A stretch of 24,930 nucleotides of DNA from UBA11524 sp964547515 (GTDB lineage Bacteria; Bacillota; Clostridia; Christensenellales; Aristaeellaceae). The stretch spans positions 1 to 24,930 of the forward strand of contig CAZJOA010000020.1 in the NCBI GenBank assembly GCA_964547515.1, in the 5' to 3' direction. Positions 23,922-24,930 of this stretch are shown piece after piece (within the stretch, counting starts at the first letter, position 1; each line of letters opens with the position of its first letter). The notes under the pieces are model-generated. The model did no database searches and was not told the origin of the DNA. It was given only the letters and a program-made list of their open reading frames with translations. A program made the position numbers and the translations under genes.

Positions 23922-24887
23922 TTACCACAGGCCCTGTTCGGGATCGATCCTGCGCACAATGGTGTTTGTGCCCACGACCAGGATCAGGCTGATGATCGAA
24001 ACAAGCAGATTGACAGCCGTGGCGTAGTTGAAGCGCCCGTTGGCGATGCCCATTTCGTACACATAGGTGCTGATGACCTGCAGGTTCGTCTTGTTGGTGC
24101 TGTTCATCATCAGGAGGATCTTGGTGTAGTCCTGCGTGAGGATGTTGCCCGCATTGAGGATCAGCACAACGGTGGTGGTGGGCAGGATGGCCGGCAGGGC
24201 GACATGCCGTATCTTCTGGAAGCGATTCGCGCCGTCGATATTCGCCACGTCGTAGAGCGAGGTGTCCACATTCGCCAGCGCTGACAGATAGATGATCGAC
24301 CCCCAGCCCATGCCCTGCCAGATGGCCGAGCCGATGTACATGGGCATGAAGTAATCCGCTCCGGCATTCATGTTGACGCGCGTCATGCCCAGCGCCTCGC
24401 GGATATTGTTGAACAGGCCGTCCAGCGAGCCGAAGGTGTTCAGCATCGAGCAGATGACGACCACCGAGATGAAATGCGGCAGGTAGGAGATGCTCTGCAC
24501 CGTCCGCTTGAACGCCTTGTTCCTGACCTCGTTGAGCATCAGCGCGAGGAGGATGGGCATCGGGTAGGTGAAGATCAGCGAGAAGATGCCGACCTTCAGC
24601 GTCTGGGTGATGATGCTGGCACAGTTCACATTGCCGAAGAATTCCGCAAAGTTCTTGTACCACGGATCGAGCCACGGACTCCCCCATACGCCCTTGCTGG
24701 CCTTGTACTTCTTGAATGCGATCAGCACGCCATACATTGGCACATACTGGAATACAATCACCAGCGCCACAGGGATCAGGCAAAGCAGGATCAGCGCCCG
24801 CTGACGCCACAGCAGACGGAGAATTCGCTGAAACTGACTCCTGCGGTGTGCGCCGGGAAGGTTTTGCGACATTGCAGCTTGCCTCAT
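23922..24887 (-). CDS. Carbohydrate ABC transporter permease, LplB type
   Basis: This 321-residue permease of the LplB/MalF-like group has a basic N-terminal tail, a first membrane helix at about 30-50, the family block FQYVPMYGVLIAFKKYK (46-62) and the EAA loop DVANIDGANRF (213-223). It ends in RRIDPEQGLW, characteristic of this group. It forms the transmembrane pore with the LplC-type protein. ATG at 24887 is chosen because AGAAAGG lies nine nt upstream; GTG at 24896 and ATG at 24872 are alternatives. It is the first gene of the cluster inside the window, but only 43 bases precede it and no promoter is visible in them, so the promoter, regulator or further operon genes may lie beyond the right edge. 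Confidence 0.93.
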   Translation of the reverse strand: MRQAAMSQNLPGAHRRSQFQRILRLLWRQRALILLCLIPVALVIVFQYVPMYGVLIAFKKYKASKGVWGSPWLDPWYKNFAEFFGNVNCASIITQTLKVGIFSLIFTYPMPILLALMLNEVRNKAFKRTVQSISYLPHFISVVVICSMLNTFGSLDGLFNNIREALGMTRVNMNAGADYFMPMYIGSAIWQGMGWGSIIYLSALANVDTSLYDVANIDGANRFQKIRHVALPAILPTTTVVLILNAGNILTQDYTKILLMMNSTNKTNLQVISTYVYEMGIANGRFNYATAVNLLVSIISLILVVGTNTIVRRIDPEQGLW

Positions 24888-24930
24888 GTGATGCACCCTT
24901 TCTGAGTTCGGCAGTGTTGCGGGTAGCTAA
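24888..24930 (-). other. Leader upstream of the first permease gene, no promoter seen
   Basis: The last 43 bases contain the purine-rich AGAAAGGGTGCATC site that also precedes the GH127 gene (4861-4874), but no convincing -35/-10 pair, operator or hairpin. The transcription start must lie further right or the operon continues beyond the window. Confidence 0.4.

Noticed and set aside
24897..24930. A promoter for the operon at the right edge
   Set aside because: The available bases show no convincing -35/-10 pair; the promoter is assumed to be outside the window.
1..24930. tRNA or rRNA genes, insertion sequences, CRISPR arrays, attachment sites
   Set aside because: Coding sequence fills nearly all of the window and no direct repeats, transposase motifs or RNA-gene structures were seen in the short gaps.

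Overview
The window is a high-GC stretch with strong AAGGAGGT-type ribosome binding sites. It carries an LplB/LplC-type sugar ABC importer with no ATPase gene of its own. Together with a clostridial-looking signal peptide and a gluconate 5-dehydrogenase ending in IGKQP, this suggests a gut or rumen member of the Clostridia (Bacillota). The exact family cannot be read from the sequence.

Layout. On the plus strand, positions 2-535 hold the 3' end of a short-chain dehydrogenase (gluconate 5-dehydrogenase/KduD type). A bidirectional hairpin terminator (549-584) separates it from everything else. From there to the right edge, 17 genes lie on the minus strand with gaps of 0-134 bp and several ATGA overlaps. 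They look like one very long polycistronic unit read from right to left. In transcription order they are: two sugar ABC permeases and a solute-binding protein; an SGNH/sialate-O-acetylesterase-like esterase; GH29 (fucosidase family); GH2; GH42; GH78 (rhamnosidase family); an L-fucose/L-arabinose isomerase-family protein; a split transketolase (N and C subunits); an FGGY kinase; a class II ketose-bisphosphate aldolase; an Asp/Glu racemase-family protein; GH127 (beta-L-arabinofuranosidase family); a four-carbon acid sugar kinase (DUF1537); and a beta-keto acid cleavage enzyme (BKACE/DUF849).

How it works together (inference). None of the glycosidases nor the esterase shows a signal peptide. The picture is therefore an importer that brings in a short, acetylated, branched plant oligosaccharide or glycoside containing residues such as Rha, Gal, Fuc and Ara. 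Intracellular enzymes then take it apart, and an isomerase-kinase-aldolase/transketolase module processes at least one released sugar. Pectin side chains (RG-I or RG-II) fit best. The genes after the racemase (GH127, acid-sugar kinase, BKACE) hint at a second branch for an acidic sugar. No regulator, no ABC ATPase and no backbone-cleaving pectinase is present in the window.

The parts without an obvious textbook pathway are the split transketolase next to a FucI-like isomerase and FGGY kinase, and the racemase/acid-sugar kinase/BKACE set. They are the best candidates for undescribed chemistry, possibly catabolism of an unusual pectin sugar. There are no RNA genes, mobile elements or CRISPR arrays that I can see. 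The largest non-coding gap is 134 bp, so no unexplained gene-free stretch exceeds 300 bases.
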